This document shows, piece after piece, positions 34,179 through 44,615 of a DNA stretch of 64,000 nt; the first letter of the stretch is position 1; the number at the start of each line of letters is the position of its first letter. The stretch spans positions 1,760,501-1,824,500 of the forward strand of contig NZ_CP067977.1 in assembly GCF_016656965.1 (NCBI RefSeq). Reading direction: 5' to 3'. Below the pieces are notes generated by a model. It worked only from the letters and a program-made list of their open reading frames with translations, was not told where the DNA came from and ran no database searches. Source of the stretch: Brevundimonas vitisensis (GTDB taxonomy: Bacteria; Pseudomonadota; Alphaproteobacteria; Caulobacterales; Caulobacteraceae). The position numbers were made by a program, and so were the translations under genes.

Positions 34179-34664
34179 TTAAAGCGACGCCAGCAGGTGC
34201 TCGGCGGACGACACCTTGAACTCGCCGCCGGCATCCACATCCAGGCGTTCGACCACACCGTCACGCACGACCATAGCGTAACGCTGCGAGCGCTCGCCCA
34301 TGCCGAAGCCCTTGGCGTCCATGGTCAGGCCCAGGGCGCGCGTCAGATCGCCGCTGCCGTCGGCCAGCATCAGGATGTCGTCCCCGTTGACGCCCTGGCT
34401 TTCGGCCCAGGCCTGCATCACGAAGGCATCATTGACCGAGACGCAGGCGATGGTGTCGACGCCCTTGGCCTTCAGATCGGCCGCATGATCCTTGAAGCCC
34501 GGCAGGTGGCGCGCCGAGCAGGTGGGGGTGAAGGCACCGGGAACGGCGAACAGGGCGACGGTCTTGCCGGCCGTAAGCTCTTCCGTCGTGATCGGGCGGG
34601 GGCCGTCGGGCGTGGCCCGGGCCAGGGTGACGGCGGGCAGGCGATCGCCGATCTGGATGGTCAT
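34179..34664 (-). CDS. peroxiredoxin, Prx5/AhpC-TSA-like type
   Basis: A 161-residue redoxin-fold enzyme. The peroxidatic Cys is in PGAFTPTCSARHLPGF near residue 48. The substrate region DTIACVSVNDAFVMQAWA and LALTMD-type ends fit atypical two-cysteine/Prx5 proteins. It reduces peroxides with thiol donors. ATG 34664 gives the normal family start MTIQIGDRLP. It stands alone between the hybrid kinase and YqgE genes. Confidence 0.93.
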   Translation of the reverse strand: MTIQIGDRLPAVTLARATPDGPRPITTEELTAGKTVALFAVPGAFTPTCSARHLPGFKDHAADLKAKGVDTIACVSVNDAFVMQAWAESQGVNGDDILMLADGSGDLTRALGLTMDAKGFGMGERSQRYAMVVRDGVVERLDVDAGGEFKVSSAEHLLASL

Positions 34665-34805
34665 GGTAGCGCTCCGATAAGACGGGTCTGGAAGGGCGGG
34701 CCGGATGGCTCCGAGCTTCAGATAGAGACCCGCCGTCACCCCGCCAAGCAGGGTTTTTCGACGCTGGTGCTTGCGTGCCCGGCCCGCCATGCCGATCATC
34801 AGGTC

Positions 34806-35375
34806 ATGGACGCGTTCAACTCCCTCGTCGGTCGTCTGCTGGTGGCCATGCCCGGCATCGGCGACGCCCGGTTTGAGCAGGCCGTCATCCTGGTCTGCGC
34901 CCATGGCCCCGATCACGCCATGGGACTGCGGCTCGACAGGCCCGTGCCCGGCGTGGACCTGGCAACCGTCCTGACCAAGCTGGAGACGGCGGTTCCCGAA
35001 AACGCCGGACAACGACCGGTCATGATCGGTGGTCCGGTGGAAGGCGAGCGCGGCTTTGTCCTGCATACCGACGACTGGGTTGCTCCCGATGCCAGCGTCG
35101 CCTTCGAGCCAGGACTGGCGGTGACCGGCACGCGCGAGGCCCTGACCGCCATGACCGATCCGCTTTCCGGGCCCCGGCGGTCGGTTCTGATGCTGGGCTA
35201 TGCGGGCTGGGGCGAGGGCCAGCTGGAAGAGGAATTGGCCGAAAACGTCTGGCTGATCGCGGACCTGGACCTCGATGTGGTCTTCGACACCGACCACGAG
35301 ACCAAATGGGCACGCGCCCTGCGCGGGATCGGCGTCAATGCGGCACAGCTCAGCGCCCAGTCAGGGCGCGCTTGA
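34806..35375 (+). CDS. YqgE/AlgH family protein
   Basis: A 189-residue protein. It begins FNSLVGRLLVAMPGIGDARFEQAVILV and has the family motifs GHDAMGL-type (PDHAMGLRLDRP), IGGPVEGERGFVLH and LGYAGWGEGQLEEEL. Members are conserved in Gram-negatives, and a role in regulation of exopolysaccharide genes was proposed for AlgH. The exact activity is not known. ATG 34806 fits the family start. A short spacer separates it from the convergent GGDEF/EAL gene. Confidence 0.92.
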   Translation: MDAFNSLVGRLLVAMPGIGDARFEQAVILVCAHGPDHAMGLRLDRPVPGVDLATVLTKLETAVPENAGQRPVMIGGPVEGERGFVLHTDDWVAPDASVAFEPGLAVTGTREALTAMTDPLSGPRRSVLMLGYAGWGEGQLEEELAENVWLIADLDLDVVFDTDHETKWARALRGIGVNAAQLSAQSGRA

Positions 35376-35389
35376 TGAGAGGGTCCTGA

Positions 35390-37057
35390 TCAGGCGGACC
35401 GCGCCTTGATCGGGGCGGTCCCGTCGGCAAGCGACTCGTTCAGATAGACCTCTGCCTCCTGGGCCGGCAGGGCGGGCGCATAGCCGAAACCCTGGCCGTA
35501 ATGGCATTGGGCGTCCAGCAGCAGCCGGGCCAGATGGGCGTTTTCCACCCCCTCGGCCACCACCTCCAGCGACAGGTCGCGACCCAGGTTGACGACCGAT
35601 TTGACGATCTTGGCCGAGCCCTCGTCCTTGTCCATCGTCAGAACGAAATAGCGGTCGATCTTCAGCGTATCGAACGGCAGGCGCGCCAGATAGGACAGGG
35701 ACGAAAAGCCGGTTCCGAAATCGTCCAGCGCCAGCGATGCCCCCGCTTCGCGCAAGCGGGTCAGGACCTCGGCCGCATGGGCGGTATCGCGCATGATGTC
35801 GCCCTCGGTCACCTCCAGCTTCAGGGCTCCCTTGGGCAGGTTGGACTCGGCAATGATGCGCGCGACATCGTCGACCAGATTGGGCCGCTCGATCTCGCCG
35901 ACCGACAGATTGACGCTGCAGAACAGCTTTCCTGCGCCGGGATGGCGATGCAGCCATTCGGCCAGCTGCCGGGCCGACTGGGTCATCATCAGCAGACCCA
36001 GGTCGTTCATCAGGCCCATTTCATCGGCCAGGCCCAGGAACTCGTCAGGCGGGACCATTCCCCGCTTCGGATGCCGCCAGCGCGCCAGGGCTTCGAACCC
36101 GGCCACGGCGCCGGTGTCGAGATTCACGATCGGCTGATAGAAGGGCTCGATCTCGCCGCGCACGAAGGCGTTTCGCAGGTCCGCCTCCATGGCCAGGCGC
36201 GACAGGCTGTCGGTTTCCAGTGCCCGGCCATAGGCGGCGGCTCCACCCCGGCCTGCGGTCTTGGCCTGTTCGACGGCCAGCTCGACACGGCGCAGCAGCT
36301 CGGCCGCGTCTGCCGCGTCCGGGCCGCCTTCCGTCGAGACCGCGCCAATGGATACGGTCGGATAGATGTCAAAGCCGGCGACGCGCAGGGGCTGCTCCAA
36401 GGCGGCGCGCATGCGGTTCGAGACGGAGCCCTGCGCGCGCGGAGCCAGGACGGCGAACTCGTCCTCTCCGATGCGTGCGGGACAGGCGTCCCCGGAAAAG
36501 GCCGCGGCCAGGCGCGACCCCAGCGCCGACAGCACCATGTCGGCCCGGGCATGCCCCAGGGCTTCGTTCAGGCGACGCAGACGGTCCAGGTCGGCGACCA
36601 CCAGTTCATAGTCCCCCGGCACGGTCAGGGCCTCGCCCACCTGGGTCAGGAAGGCGCGCCGGTCCAGGAGCCCCGTCAACGGGTCACGATCGGCACCGGC
36701 GAACTTTGCCTCTCTCGCCACGACCCCGGCGGCGCGCAGGCCGTCTTCCAGCCAGACGCCGCGCCACAGGCAGGTTTCGGAATCGCGCATCCGCAGGCGG
36801 ATTGCCACCTCGGTGCCCTCGGCCTGGGGTTTCAGGATACGTTCGGCCAGCGACCGATCCTGAGGGGCGGTGACGGCGATGAAGGCCGCGCCCGAGCACT
36901 CGGGGGCCAGGGGGCCCAGCCCCAGCGACCGGGTCGCCCCGGTGAAACGGATCCGATCCTCCGCCGGCGTCCAGATCCACAGCGCGGCATCAGCCGCAGC
37001 CAGCGCCTCAATCGCCGTGGTGGCATCCCAGAGCATGGTCCTGGATCGATTACTCAC
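35390..37057 (-). CDS. GGDEF-EAL protein, probably a c-di-GMP phosphodiesterase
   Basis: A 555-residue protein. The first ~110 residues look like a PAS-type sensor (ALWIWTPAEDRIRFTG). The GGDEF domain (about 120-290) has a degenerate site, RIGEDEFAVL instead of RxGGDEF, so it may bind GTP or be inactive. The EAL domain (about 300-550) keeps its EALARW motif and DDFGTGFSSL, so c-di-GMP hydrolysis is likely. No membrane segment was seen. It is a soluble candidate regulator of motility/surface switching. Confidence 0.92.
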   Translation of the reverse strand: MSNRSRTMLWDATTAIEALAAADAALWIWTPAEDRIRFTGATRSLGLGPLAPECSGAAFIAVTAPQDRSLAERILKPQAEGTEVAIRLRMRDSETCLWRGVWLEDGLRAAGVVAREAKFAGADRDPLTGLLDRRAFLTQVGEALTVPGDYELVVADLDRLRRLNEALGHARADMVLSALGSRLAAAFSGDACPARIGEDEFAVLAPRAQGSVSNRMRAALEQPLRVAGFDIYPTVSIGAVSTEGGPDAADAAELLRRVELAVEQAKTAGRGGAAAYGRALETDSLSRLAMEADLRNAFVRGEIEPFYQPIVNLDTGAVAGFEALARWRHPKRGMVPPDEFLGLADEMGLMNDLGLLMMTQSARQLAEWLHRHPGAGKLFCSVNLSVGEIERPNLVDDVARIIAESNLPKGALKLEVTEGDIMRDTAHAAEVLTRLREAGASLALDDFGTGFSSLSYLARLPFDTLKIDRYFVLTMDKDEGSAKIVKSVVNLGRDLSLEVVAEGVENAHLARLLLDAQCHYGQGFGYAPALPAQEAEVYLNESLADGTAPIKARSA

Positions 37058-37090
37058 GCGCCTGCGGTATCCCTTGGTGCAGCACCCGGA

Positions 37091-37681
37091 TCAGGTGCCG
37101 CGCCCGAACTCGTCAGAAACAAGGCCGAACAACAGATGATCTGCCCATGCGCCGTTAATTTTCAAATAAGCCCGCGCGCGACCTTCCAGTCGGAAGCCTG
37201 ACTTTTCGAGCACACGGCGTGATGCGACATTGGTCGGGACGCAGGCCGCCTCGATCCGGTGCAGCTGAAGTGTTTCGAAAGCAAAGCGGCACATGGCCCG
37301 CACGGCGGCGCTGGCGTGGCCTCGGCCCGCATGGGGTTGGCCGACCCAATAGCCCAGGGTTCCGGTGTCGGCGACGCCCCGGCGGATGTTGGACAGGGTG
37401 ATCGCCCCGACCAGGGTGTCGTCCTGCGCGTCGAAGATGAAGAAGGGCCAGGCCGTGGCCTGCTCCATCTCGCGCGCATAGATGGTCAGGCGGCGGCGGA
37501 AGGCGGGGCGGGTCAGGTCGTCGACCGGCCAGGTCGGCTCCCAGGGCTGAAGATAGTCGCGCGACAGCTGGCGCAGTTCAGCCCAGGGGGCATAGTCGGC
37601 CGGTCCTGGCGGCCGAAGGCGGATGCCCTCTCCCTCCACATCCGGGCCCGCCGTTTCGTTCAGCCAGTCGAACAACGCCAT
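37091..37681 (-). CDS. GNAT family acetyltransferase, RimJ/RimL type
   Basis: A 196-residue protein of the RimJ/RimL-type GNAT family. It has RLRPPGPADYAPWAELR, the acetyl-CoA loop GQPHAGRGHASAAVRAM and the C-terminal HRIEAACVPTNVASRRVLEKSGF. It acetylates an N-terminal amino group or a small amine. The substrate is unknown. It directly follows the M16 peptidase gene (24-base gap) on the same strand, so it is probably the last gene of that group. Confidence 0.88.
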   Translation of the reverse strand: MALFDWLNETAGPDVEGEGIRLRPPGPADYAPWAELRQLSRDYLQPWEPTWPVDDLTRPAFRRRLTIYAREMEQATAWPFFIFDAQDDTLVGAITLSNIRRGVADTGTLGYWVGQPHAGRGHASAAVRAMCRFAFETLQLHRIEAACVPTNVASRRVLEKSGFRLEGRARAYLKINGAWADHLLFGLVSDEFGRGT

Positions 37682-37705
37682 GGGCTCAGGCTATCTCGCG
37701 ACCGA

Positions 37706-38932
37706 TCAGCCGAAAAGGGCGTCGGCGAAAGCGGTCCCGGCCTTCGAGGCGGCGCGCGGACCCAGCACGGCGGTGGCCGCCCGGGCGGGGGCCAGACAGG
37801 CGGCAGCGACCCGCCGCAGGTCGTCCGCCGTCTGGGCCATCACAGAGGCCTGGGTGACATCCGATGCGATCGGAGCGCCAAAGATCAGGGTCTGGGCTGC
37901 GGCCCGGCCGGCGCGGCTGGCGGGTGCCTCGTCCGACATCCACAGGCCTGCGTTCAGCACGGCCTTGGCGCGCGACAGCTCTGCCGCCGAAGGGCCCTGC
38001 TCGGCCAGGGTCCGCAGCTCCGCGGCGCAGACCTGGGCAAGTTCGACGGCGCGGTCGGCCGCGGCCCCGGCATAGATGCCCAACAGCCCGATGTCGGCAT
38101 AGGGGTCGTGATAGGCGTCGATCGCATAGGCCAGGCCCCGGTCCTCGCGCGCGCTCTGGAACAGGCGCGATGCCATGCCCCCGCCGAGGATTTCGGTCAG
38201 CAGGCGCAAGGCAGGCAGATCAGGATCGGTCGCGCCGGGTGCTGGCAGCTGGAACACCAGATTGGCCTGCTCAATGCGGCGAGACAGGGTCGCGTGACCG
38301 CCGTGGAAGACGGCCGGGGCCGGGGCCGCGGCGGCCTTTGCCGGAGCCTGACCGAACCAGCGCTCGGCCAGGGTCAGAAGCTCGCCCTCGTCCACCGCGC
38401 CGGACACGGCCACCACCATCCGATCCGGCGAATAGAGCTGCGCTCGCCAGCTCGCGACCCCCACGGGGTCCGCCGGGGCCAGGCTGTCGACCGAGCCCAG
38501 GATCGGCCGGCCCAGGGGCTGGTCGGTAAAGGCCCGGGTTTGAGCCATTTCGAAGACGTGATCGTCGGGCGTGTCAAAGGCCTCGGCGATCTCCTGGTCG
38601 ACCACGTCCTTTTCGCGTTCGATCTCGGCAGGATCCAGTCGGGGACGGAAGACCAGATCAGACACGACCTGCAGGGCCAGGCCCAGCGAGCCATCCAGAC
38701 CGCGCACGTCGAAACTGGTCCGCTCATAGCCGGTGGCGGCATTGATCGACCCGCCCTCGGCTTCGATCCGCTCGACGATCTCGCGGGCTCCCATGTCGCC
38801 CGCCCCCTTGAAGACCAGATGCTCCAGCAGGTGCGACCAGCCGGACCGCTCCGGCGGCTCCCACCGGGCCCCGCCCTGGACGGCGACCGTCAAGGCGAAG
38901 GTCCGCAGGCCCGGCATGGGGTCGCACACCAC
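37706..38932 (-). CDS. M16 family zinc peptidase (start uncertain)
   Basis: A 408-residue M16 (pitrilysin/MPP-like) peptidase. The inverted zinc motif is HLLEHLVFKG, followed by the downstream Glu region. A C-terminal inactive half follows. Most such bacterial proteins degrade peptides in the periplasm or cytoplasm. The GTG at 38932 cuts into the first conserved strand, because the frame continues upstream as LHTLSNGLRVV, typical for the family. No ATG, GTG or TTG lies in that extension. A CTG at 38974, 8 bases after AGGGAAG and overlapping the end of surf1, is a candidate start. Confidence 0.85.
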   Translation of the reverse strand: MVCDPMPGLRTFALTVAVQGGARWEPPERSGWSHLLEHLVFKGAGDMGAREIVERIEAEGGSINAATGYERTSFDVRGLDGSLGLALQVVSDLVFRPRLDPAEIEREKDVVDQEIAEAFDTPDDHVFEMAQTRAFTDQPLGRPILGSVDSLAPADPVGVASWRAQLYSPDRMVVAVSGAVDEGELLTLAERWFGQAPAKAAAAPAPAVFHGGHATLSRRIEQANLVFQLPAPGATDPDLPALRLLTEILGGGMASRLFQSAREDRGLAYAIDAYHDPYADIGLLGIYAGAAADRAVELAQVCAAELRTLAEQGPSAAELSRAKAVLNAGLWMSDEAPASRAGRAAAQTLIFGAPIASDVTQASVMAQTADDLRRVAAACLAPARAATAVLGPRAASKAGTAFADALFG

Positions 38933-38970
38933 CCGAAGGCCGTTCGAAAGCGTATGGAGGCGGGCCTGGG

Positions 38971-39720
38971 TCAGGACTTCATCTTCCCTGTCGCCGCGCT
39001 TGCGGATCGAGGCTGCTTGCCGGGATCGCGCCGTCTTCTGAGCAGCGCGACGTAAAAGCCGACCAGCGCCAGCGCCAGGCCGAACCAGGTGGCGGCATAG
39101 CCCAGGTGGTTGTTTGAAAAGGCTGCGGGCGGGGCTGAGGGCTGCAGCGCCGGCCAGTCGGGATTGGACGAGGTGGTGGCGAAGATGGTGATATCCGAAA
39201 CCGGGGCCGCCATGCCCAGGACTGCGGCCATGGCCGCCAGGTCGCGGTCATAGAAGACGCCCCCCTGTGGCGGCGGTGCCCAGCGGTTCCGGTCGGTCCG
39301 GCGAATCTGGCCGGTAAGGCGGACCGGGTCTGTCGAGGCACGGACCGGCGGGCGAGCCGAGACGGTGTCGGCCACGAAGCCGCGATCCACCAGCAGCGTC
39401 TCGTCCGCCCGGCAGGCGGAGATCAGCCGGACGCCGGAGGTGCCGTCGTGAATGGTCTTCAGCTCAACGAACGGCGCAGTGGCCAGACCGGGGCAGGTCA
39501 GGATCACCGACCGATATTCGATCGCGTCCTCCTGCAGGACGTCTTCGATCGGCGCGGGGGGCAGGCCGGCGGCAGCCTCGGCCCGCGCGATGATGTCCTG
39601 CTTCCAGCCCAGTCGCTGGACCTGCCAGCTGCCCAGGCCGATCAACAGGCACAGCGCCAGGCCCGTAGCGAGCGTGAGAGGCCACGGGAAACGGGCCCGG
39701 CGGGTCGGTTCAGATGTCAT
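38971..39720 (-). CDS. SURF1 family cytochrome oxidase assembly protein
   Basis: A 249-residue protein with two membrane helices flanking a periplasmic domain (first FPWPLTLATGLALCLLIGLG, last GYAATWFGLALALVGFYVALL). It has SURF1 features LGSWQVQRLGWKQDIIAR near the first helix and LLVDRGFV in the core. It helps assemble heme a into cytochrome aa3. ATG 39720 overlaps the end of the DUF983 gene by 11 bases. It belongs to the oxidase cluster. Confidence 0.9.
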   Translation of the reverse strand: MTSEPTRRARFPWPLTLATGLALCLLIGLGSWQVQRLGWKQDIIARAEAAAGLPPAPIEDVLQEDAIEYRSVILTCPGLATAPFVELKTIHDGTSGVRLISACRADETLLVDRGFVADTVSARPPVRASTDPVRLTGQIRRTDRNRWAPPPQGGVFYDRDLAAMAAVLGMAAPVSDITIFATTSSNPDWPALQPSAPPAAFSNNHLGYAATWFGLALALVGFYVALLRRRRDPGKQPRSASAATGKMKS

Positions 39721-40102
39721 GGCGCGACTGTCCCGCACGGTTGCGCATCTGCAGGGCGATCATCACCCCCTTGGCGGGTCGCATCAGGCTGAGCGAAAGG
39801 CCCACGACCAGGGGTGTGGCCACAGCCAGCAGCGCCCAGACCGGCGGACTGTAGGCGATCTGGATGAACAGGGCCCCGAAGACCACGATCCCGCCCGCGA
39901 TCTGCATGACGAAGACCGCCGCACCGTCACCGGTATTCAGATGGCTGAAATCGTATCCGCAGGCCCGGCAGCGTTCGACGACCCTCAGGAAGCCATTGAA
40001 CAAGGGCGCACGCCCGCAGCGCGGACACCGGCAAAGCAGACCGGCGCGGACCGGATCGGTCCGCGCCGGCTGAAACTCTGGACCCGAAGGGCCTGTCGTC
40101 AC
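39710..40102 (-). CDS. DUF983 family membrane protein of the cytochrome oxidase cluster
   Basis: A 130-residue protein. Two CxxC pairs (LLCRCPRCG and VERCRACGYDF) could bind zinc or copper. A GDGAAVFVMQIAGGIVVFGALF helix and a second helix follow. DUF983 genes are regularly found between coxIII and surf1 in alphaproteobacteria, consistent with an assembly role. ATG 40102 overlaps the ctaE stop by 4 bases. The activity is unknown. Confidence 0.88.
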   Translation of the reverse strand: MTTGPSGPEFQPARTDPVRAGLLCRCPRCGRAPLFNGFLRVVERCRACGYDFSHLNTGDGAAVFVMQIAGGIVVFGALFIQIAYSPPVWALLAVATPLVVGLSLSLMRPAKGVMIALQMRNRAGQSRHDI

Positions 40103-40977
40103 CCGAAGATGACGTAGACGAAGGCGAACAGGAACAGCCAGACGACGTCCACGAAATGCCAGTACCAGGCCGCAGCCTCGAAGCCGAAATGCTTCTGGGG
40201 CGTGAACTGTCCGGCCAGCAGACGCAGCAGGCAGACCGCCAGGAAGATGGTGCCGATCAGGACGTGGAAGCCGTGGAAGCCCGTCGCCATGAAGAAGATC
40301 GAACCATAGAGGCCCGAGTTCAGCGCCTCTTCGTTGAAGAAGAGGTTCTCATGCAGGATGTGCTCGTACTCATAGGCCTGCACGGCGGTGAACAGCACGC
40401 CCAGGGCCACGGTGATGATCAGGCCCATGCGGGCCCCCTTGCGGTCTCCGACCTGGAGGGCGTGGTGCGCCCAGGTGACCGTCGTGCCGCTGAGCAGCAG
40501 GATCACCGTGTTCAGCAGCGGCAGCTGCCAGGCATCCAGGGTTTCGATGCCCTGGGGCGGCCAGGTCGACCAGGCGGCGGCCGTGTCGGCCCAGTTGCCC
40601 ACTTCCGGAACAAAGGCGCGCGCCTCGTTGAAGATGGCCATCTCGAAGAACATCCAGAAGAAGGCCGCGAAGAACATGATCTCCGACGCGATGAACAGCA
40701 CCATGCCGTAGCGCAGGCCGATCGAGACGACGGGGGTGTGGTCGCCCCGCTGGCTTTCCTTGATGACATCGGCCCACCAGCCGAAGGCGGCATAGAGCAC
40801 ACCGGCGAAACCGGCGAAGAACAGCCACGACGTGCCCTCGGGCAGGCCGAACACCCCCTTCATCCAGGCCACCGCCCCGACCATCATGACGGTCGTGGCG
40901 AGCGAGGCCACCAGGGGCCACGGGCTGGGGTCGACCAGGTGATAGTCGTGATGCGGAGCGGCGTGGGCGTCGGCCAT
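40099..40977 (-). CDS. ctaE: cytochrome c oxidase subunit III
   Basis: A 292-residue membrane protein with seven helices. It begins with a His/Pro-rich AAPHHDYHLVDPSPWPLV, followed by typical COX3 motifs (FIASEIMFFAAFFWMFFE, HALQVGDRKGA, FMATGFHGFHVLIGT, FGFEAAAWYWHFVDVVW). It is a core subunit of the aa3-type terminal oxidase in the inner membrane. It lies downstream of ctaG and upstream of DUF983. Confidence 0.96.
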   Translation of the reverse strand: MADAHAAPHHDYHLVDPSPWPLVASLATTVMMVGAVAWMKGVFGLPEGTSWLFFAGFAGVLYAAFGWWADVIKESQRGDHTPVVSIGLRYGMVLFIASEIMFFAAFFWMFFEMAIFNEARAFVPEVGNWADTAAAWSTWPPQGIETLDAWQLPLLNTVILLLSGTTVTWAHHALQVGDRKGARMGLIITVALGVLFTAVQAYEYEHILHENLFFNEEALNSGLYGSIFFMATGFHGFHVLIGTIFLAVCLLRLLAGQFTPQKHFGFEAAAWYWHFVDVVWLFLFAFVYVIFG

Positions 40978-41030
40978 TCTCGAAGGTCTCTTGAGGCGGT
41001 CGGTAGGATTGGAAACGGCTATAGCCTCGC

Positions 41031-41573
41031 CTATCCCGCTGCGCCAGTGGGATCAAATCCCTTGGTGGGATAGAAGGTGTAGCTGAGGGTGATTTCGCTG
41101 ACGCCGCGCGACTCGCGGTCGGTCGCCATTTCGGGTGCGACGAAATACTGGACGGGGAAGGACCGCGTTTCTCCGGGCGCGATCGTCTGGCCTTCAAAAC
41201 AGAAGCACTGCAGCTTCTGGAAATAAGGCCCGGCCCGCTCGGGCACCACATTATAGGCGGCGGTGGCACCGATCGGCTGGTCGGAGGTGTTGGTCACATT
41301 GAAATAGGCGATGCCGGTCTCGCCGATCCGGACCCGCTGCGTGGGCTGTTCGGCGCGGAAGGTCATGGGCAGGCCACGCACATTGGTGTCGAACCGGATC
41401 ATGACCGTCTGATCCAGGACGGTGTCCGGGGCCTTGTCAGCCTTGCGGACCGTGCCGTCGAAACCGGTGACCTGACAGAACAGCTGATAGAGGGGCACAG
41501 CCGCAAAGGCCGCGCCGGTCATGGCCATGACCACGCCGCCGCAGGCCAGGGCGATCATGTTCTTGCGGTTCAT
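41031..41573 (-). CDS. ctaG: cytochrome c oxidase assembly protein CtaG/Cox11
   Basis: A 180-residue protein with an N-terminal anchor helix (MIALACGGVVMAMTGAAFA) and the Cox11 domain. It has VPLYQLFCQVTGFDGTV and the copper-binding CFCFEGQ-type motif (KLQCFCFEGQTIAPGE). It delivers copper to the CuB site of subunit I. ATGA overlap joins it to the small protein upstream. A complete, typical member. Confidence 0.95.
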   Translation of the reverse strand: MNRKNMIALACGGVVMAMTGAAFAAVPLYQLFCQVTGFDGTVRKADKAPDTVLDQTVMIRFDTNVRGLPMTFRAEQPTQRVRIGETGIAYFNVTNTSDQPIGATAAYNVVPERAGPYFQKLQCFCFEGQTIAPGETRSFPVQYFVAPEMATDRESRGVSEITLSYTFYPTKGFDPTGAAG

Positions 41574-41767
41574 CCGGCGCGATCTCCCGAGACGGCGGAG
41601 GCCTGGTTGGGGGCGTTCAGGGCCGCGCGTGCGTCGATGTTGCGTTTCAGATTCAGGGCCGTGACCACGAAAATCAGCACCATGAAGGCGATCAGGCCTC
41701 CGGCGATCGCGCGATTGCGGCGATTGCGGGCGGTCAACTGTTCCGGGGTCAGGCGTACGAAGGTCAT
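41570..41767 (-). CDS. small single-helix protein of the cox cluster (CoxF-like)
   Basis: A 65-residue protein. Its N-terminal basic RLTPEQLTARNRRNRAIAGG is followed by one membrane helix, LIAFMVLIFVVTALNLKRNI, and a short polar tail. Overlapping starts and stops with both ctaB and ctaG (4 bases each) show it belongs to the oxidase transcription unit. Comparable small genes are placed between ctaB and ctaG in related species. Its role is unproven. Confidence 0.8.
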   Translation of the reverse strand: MTFVRLTPEQLTARNRRNRAIAGGLIAFMVLIFVVTALNLKRNIDARAALNAPNQASAVSGDRAG

Positions 41768-42759
41768 GGGATCAGGGTCCGGCCCAGGGTTTGAACGATC
41801 GGGGCTTGGGCAGTCAGGGTCTCGACCAGCAAGGCAGCGAACAAAGCCATCAGATACAGGATCGAAAAGGCGAACAGGTTGCGCGCCGGTTTGGCCTCCG
41901 CACGGACATCATACAATGCGGCCTCTCGCCCCACCGCCTCAGCCTTGTCCGGTTCATCGCCCGCGCGCGACCGCCACAGGCGCACGGCCAGTCCCAGGAA
42001 GGCCAGTCCGCCGACGGCAGAGACGGTCAGATAGATGGGTCCGCCCAGACCCGTCAGCCCCGGAGCAATGGCCACGGGCACGAAGACCAGGCTGTAGAGC
42101 AGGATTTGCAGGCGCGTCGATCGGGCCCCGCGCGCCACAGGCATCATCGGAATGCCCGCCCGCGCATAGTCGCCGGCGGAATACAGCGCCAGGGCCCAGC
42201 TGTGCGGCGGGGTCCACAGGAAGATGATGGCGAACAGCAGCCAGGCCTGCCACGGAGCCGATCCGGTCGCTGCGGCCCAGCCGATCACGGGCGGAAAGGC
42301 CCCCGCTGCCCCGCCGATGACGATGTTCTGGGGCGTCCGCCGCTTAAGCAGCAGGGTGTAGAAGCCGGCGTAATAGACGATCGTCATGGCCAGCAGCCCG
42401 CCGGCCAGCCAGTTCGCGGCCATACCCAGCAGCATCACCGAAAAGATCGACAGCACGATGCCGAACGTCAGGGCGTCGGACTTCTTGACCCGGCCGGCGG
42501 CCACGGGGCGACCTCGCGTCCGGCGCATCAGGGCGTCGGTTTCGCCCTCCAGCGCCATGTTCAGGGCCCCGGCAGCCCCGGCCCCTACCGCGATGCACAG
42601 GATGGCGATGGCCGAAGACAGCCAGTCGGTCTCGCCCCTGGCCACCACCAGGCCGGTCACCGCCGTGAAGATCACCAGCGACATCACGCGCGGCTTCAAC
42701 AGCTGGAAGAAGTCTTCCGGCTGGGCGGTGGACAGGGCGGGGGTCGCAGAAGGAGCCAT
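41764..42759 (-). CDS. ctaB: protoheme IX farnesyltransferase (heme O synthase)
   Basis: A 331-residue UbiA-family membrane protein. It starts FFQLLKPRVMSLVIFTAV. The prenyl-diphosphate site NMALEGETDALMRRTRGRP carries the Asp-rich motif, and a second one lies in LFLWTPPHSWALAL-type loops. It converts heme B to heme O for cytochrome aa3. It lies downstream of ctaD, separated by 167 bases that contain a putative terminator. Confidence 0.95.
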   Translation of the reverse strand: MAPSATPALSTAQPEDFFQLLKPRVMSLVIFTAVTGLVVARGETDWLSSAIAILCIAVGAGAAGALNMALEGETDALMRRTRGRPVAAGRVKKSDALTFGIVLSIFSVMLLGMAANWLAGGLLAMTIVYYAGFYTLLLKRRTPQNIVIGGAAGAFPPVIGWAAATGSAPWQAWLLFAIIFLWTPPHSWALALYSAGDYARAGIPMMPVARGARSTRLQILLYSLVFVPVAIAPGLTGLGGPIYLTVSAVGGLAFLGLAVRLWRSRAGDEPDKAEAVGREAALYDVRAEAKPARNLFAFSILYLMALFAALLVETLTAQAPIVQTLGRTLIP

Positions 42760-42826
42760 TCAGTCCAGTTTACCGTCATCCGCGGGCCCGACACGAGGGA
42801 CGGGCGTCGTCCGGGAAAGAAAGGGA

Positions 42827-42850
42827 CCCCGGACGCGCAAACATCCGGGG
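42827..42850 (-). terminator. putative intrinsic terminator after ctaD
   Basis: On the minus strand the 7-bp stem CCCCGGA..TCCGGGG with a 10-base loop is followed by TCCCTTTCTTTCCC. This is a reasonable rho-independent terminator for ctaD transcripts between ctaD and ctaB. The T-run is interrupted, so partial read-through is possible. Confidence 0.45.
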
Positions 42851-42926
42851 CCCGTCTTGCTGTTAACCTCACGCCCCGGCCAGTCCCCGGGCCAATGCCC
42901 GGGAGGACAGTCGCAGGGCGGCAGGC

Positions 42927-44615
<1,689 letters not shown>

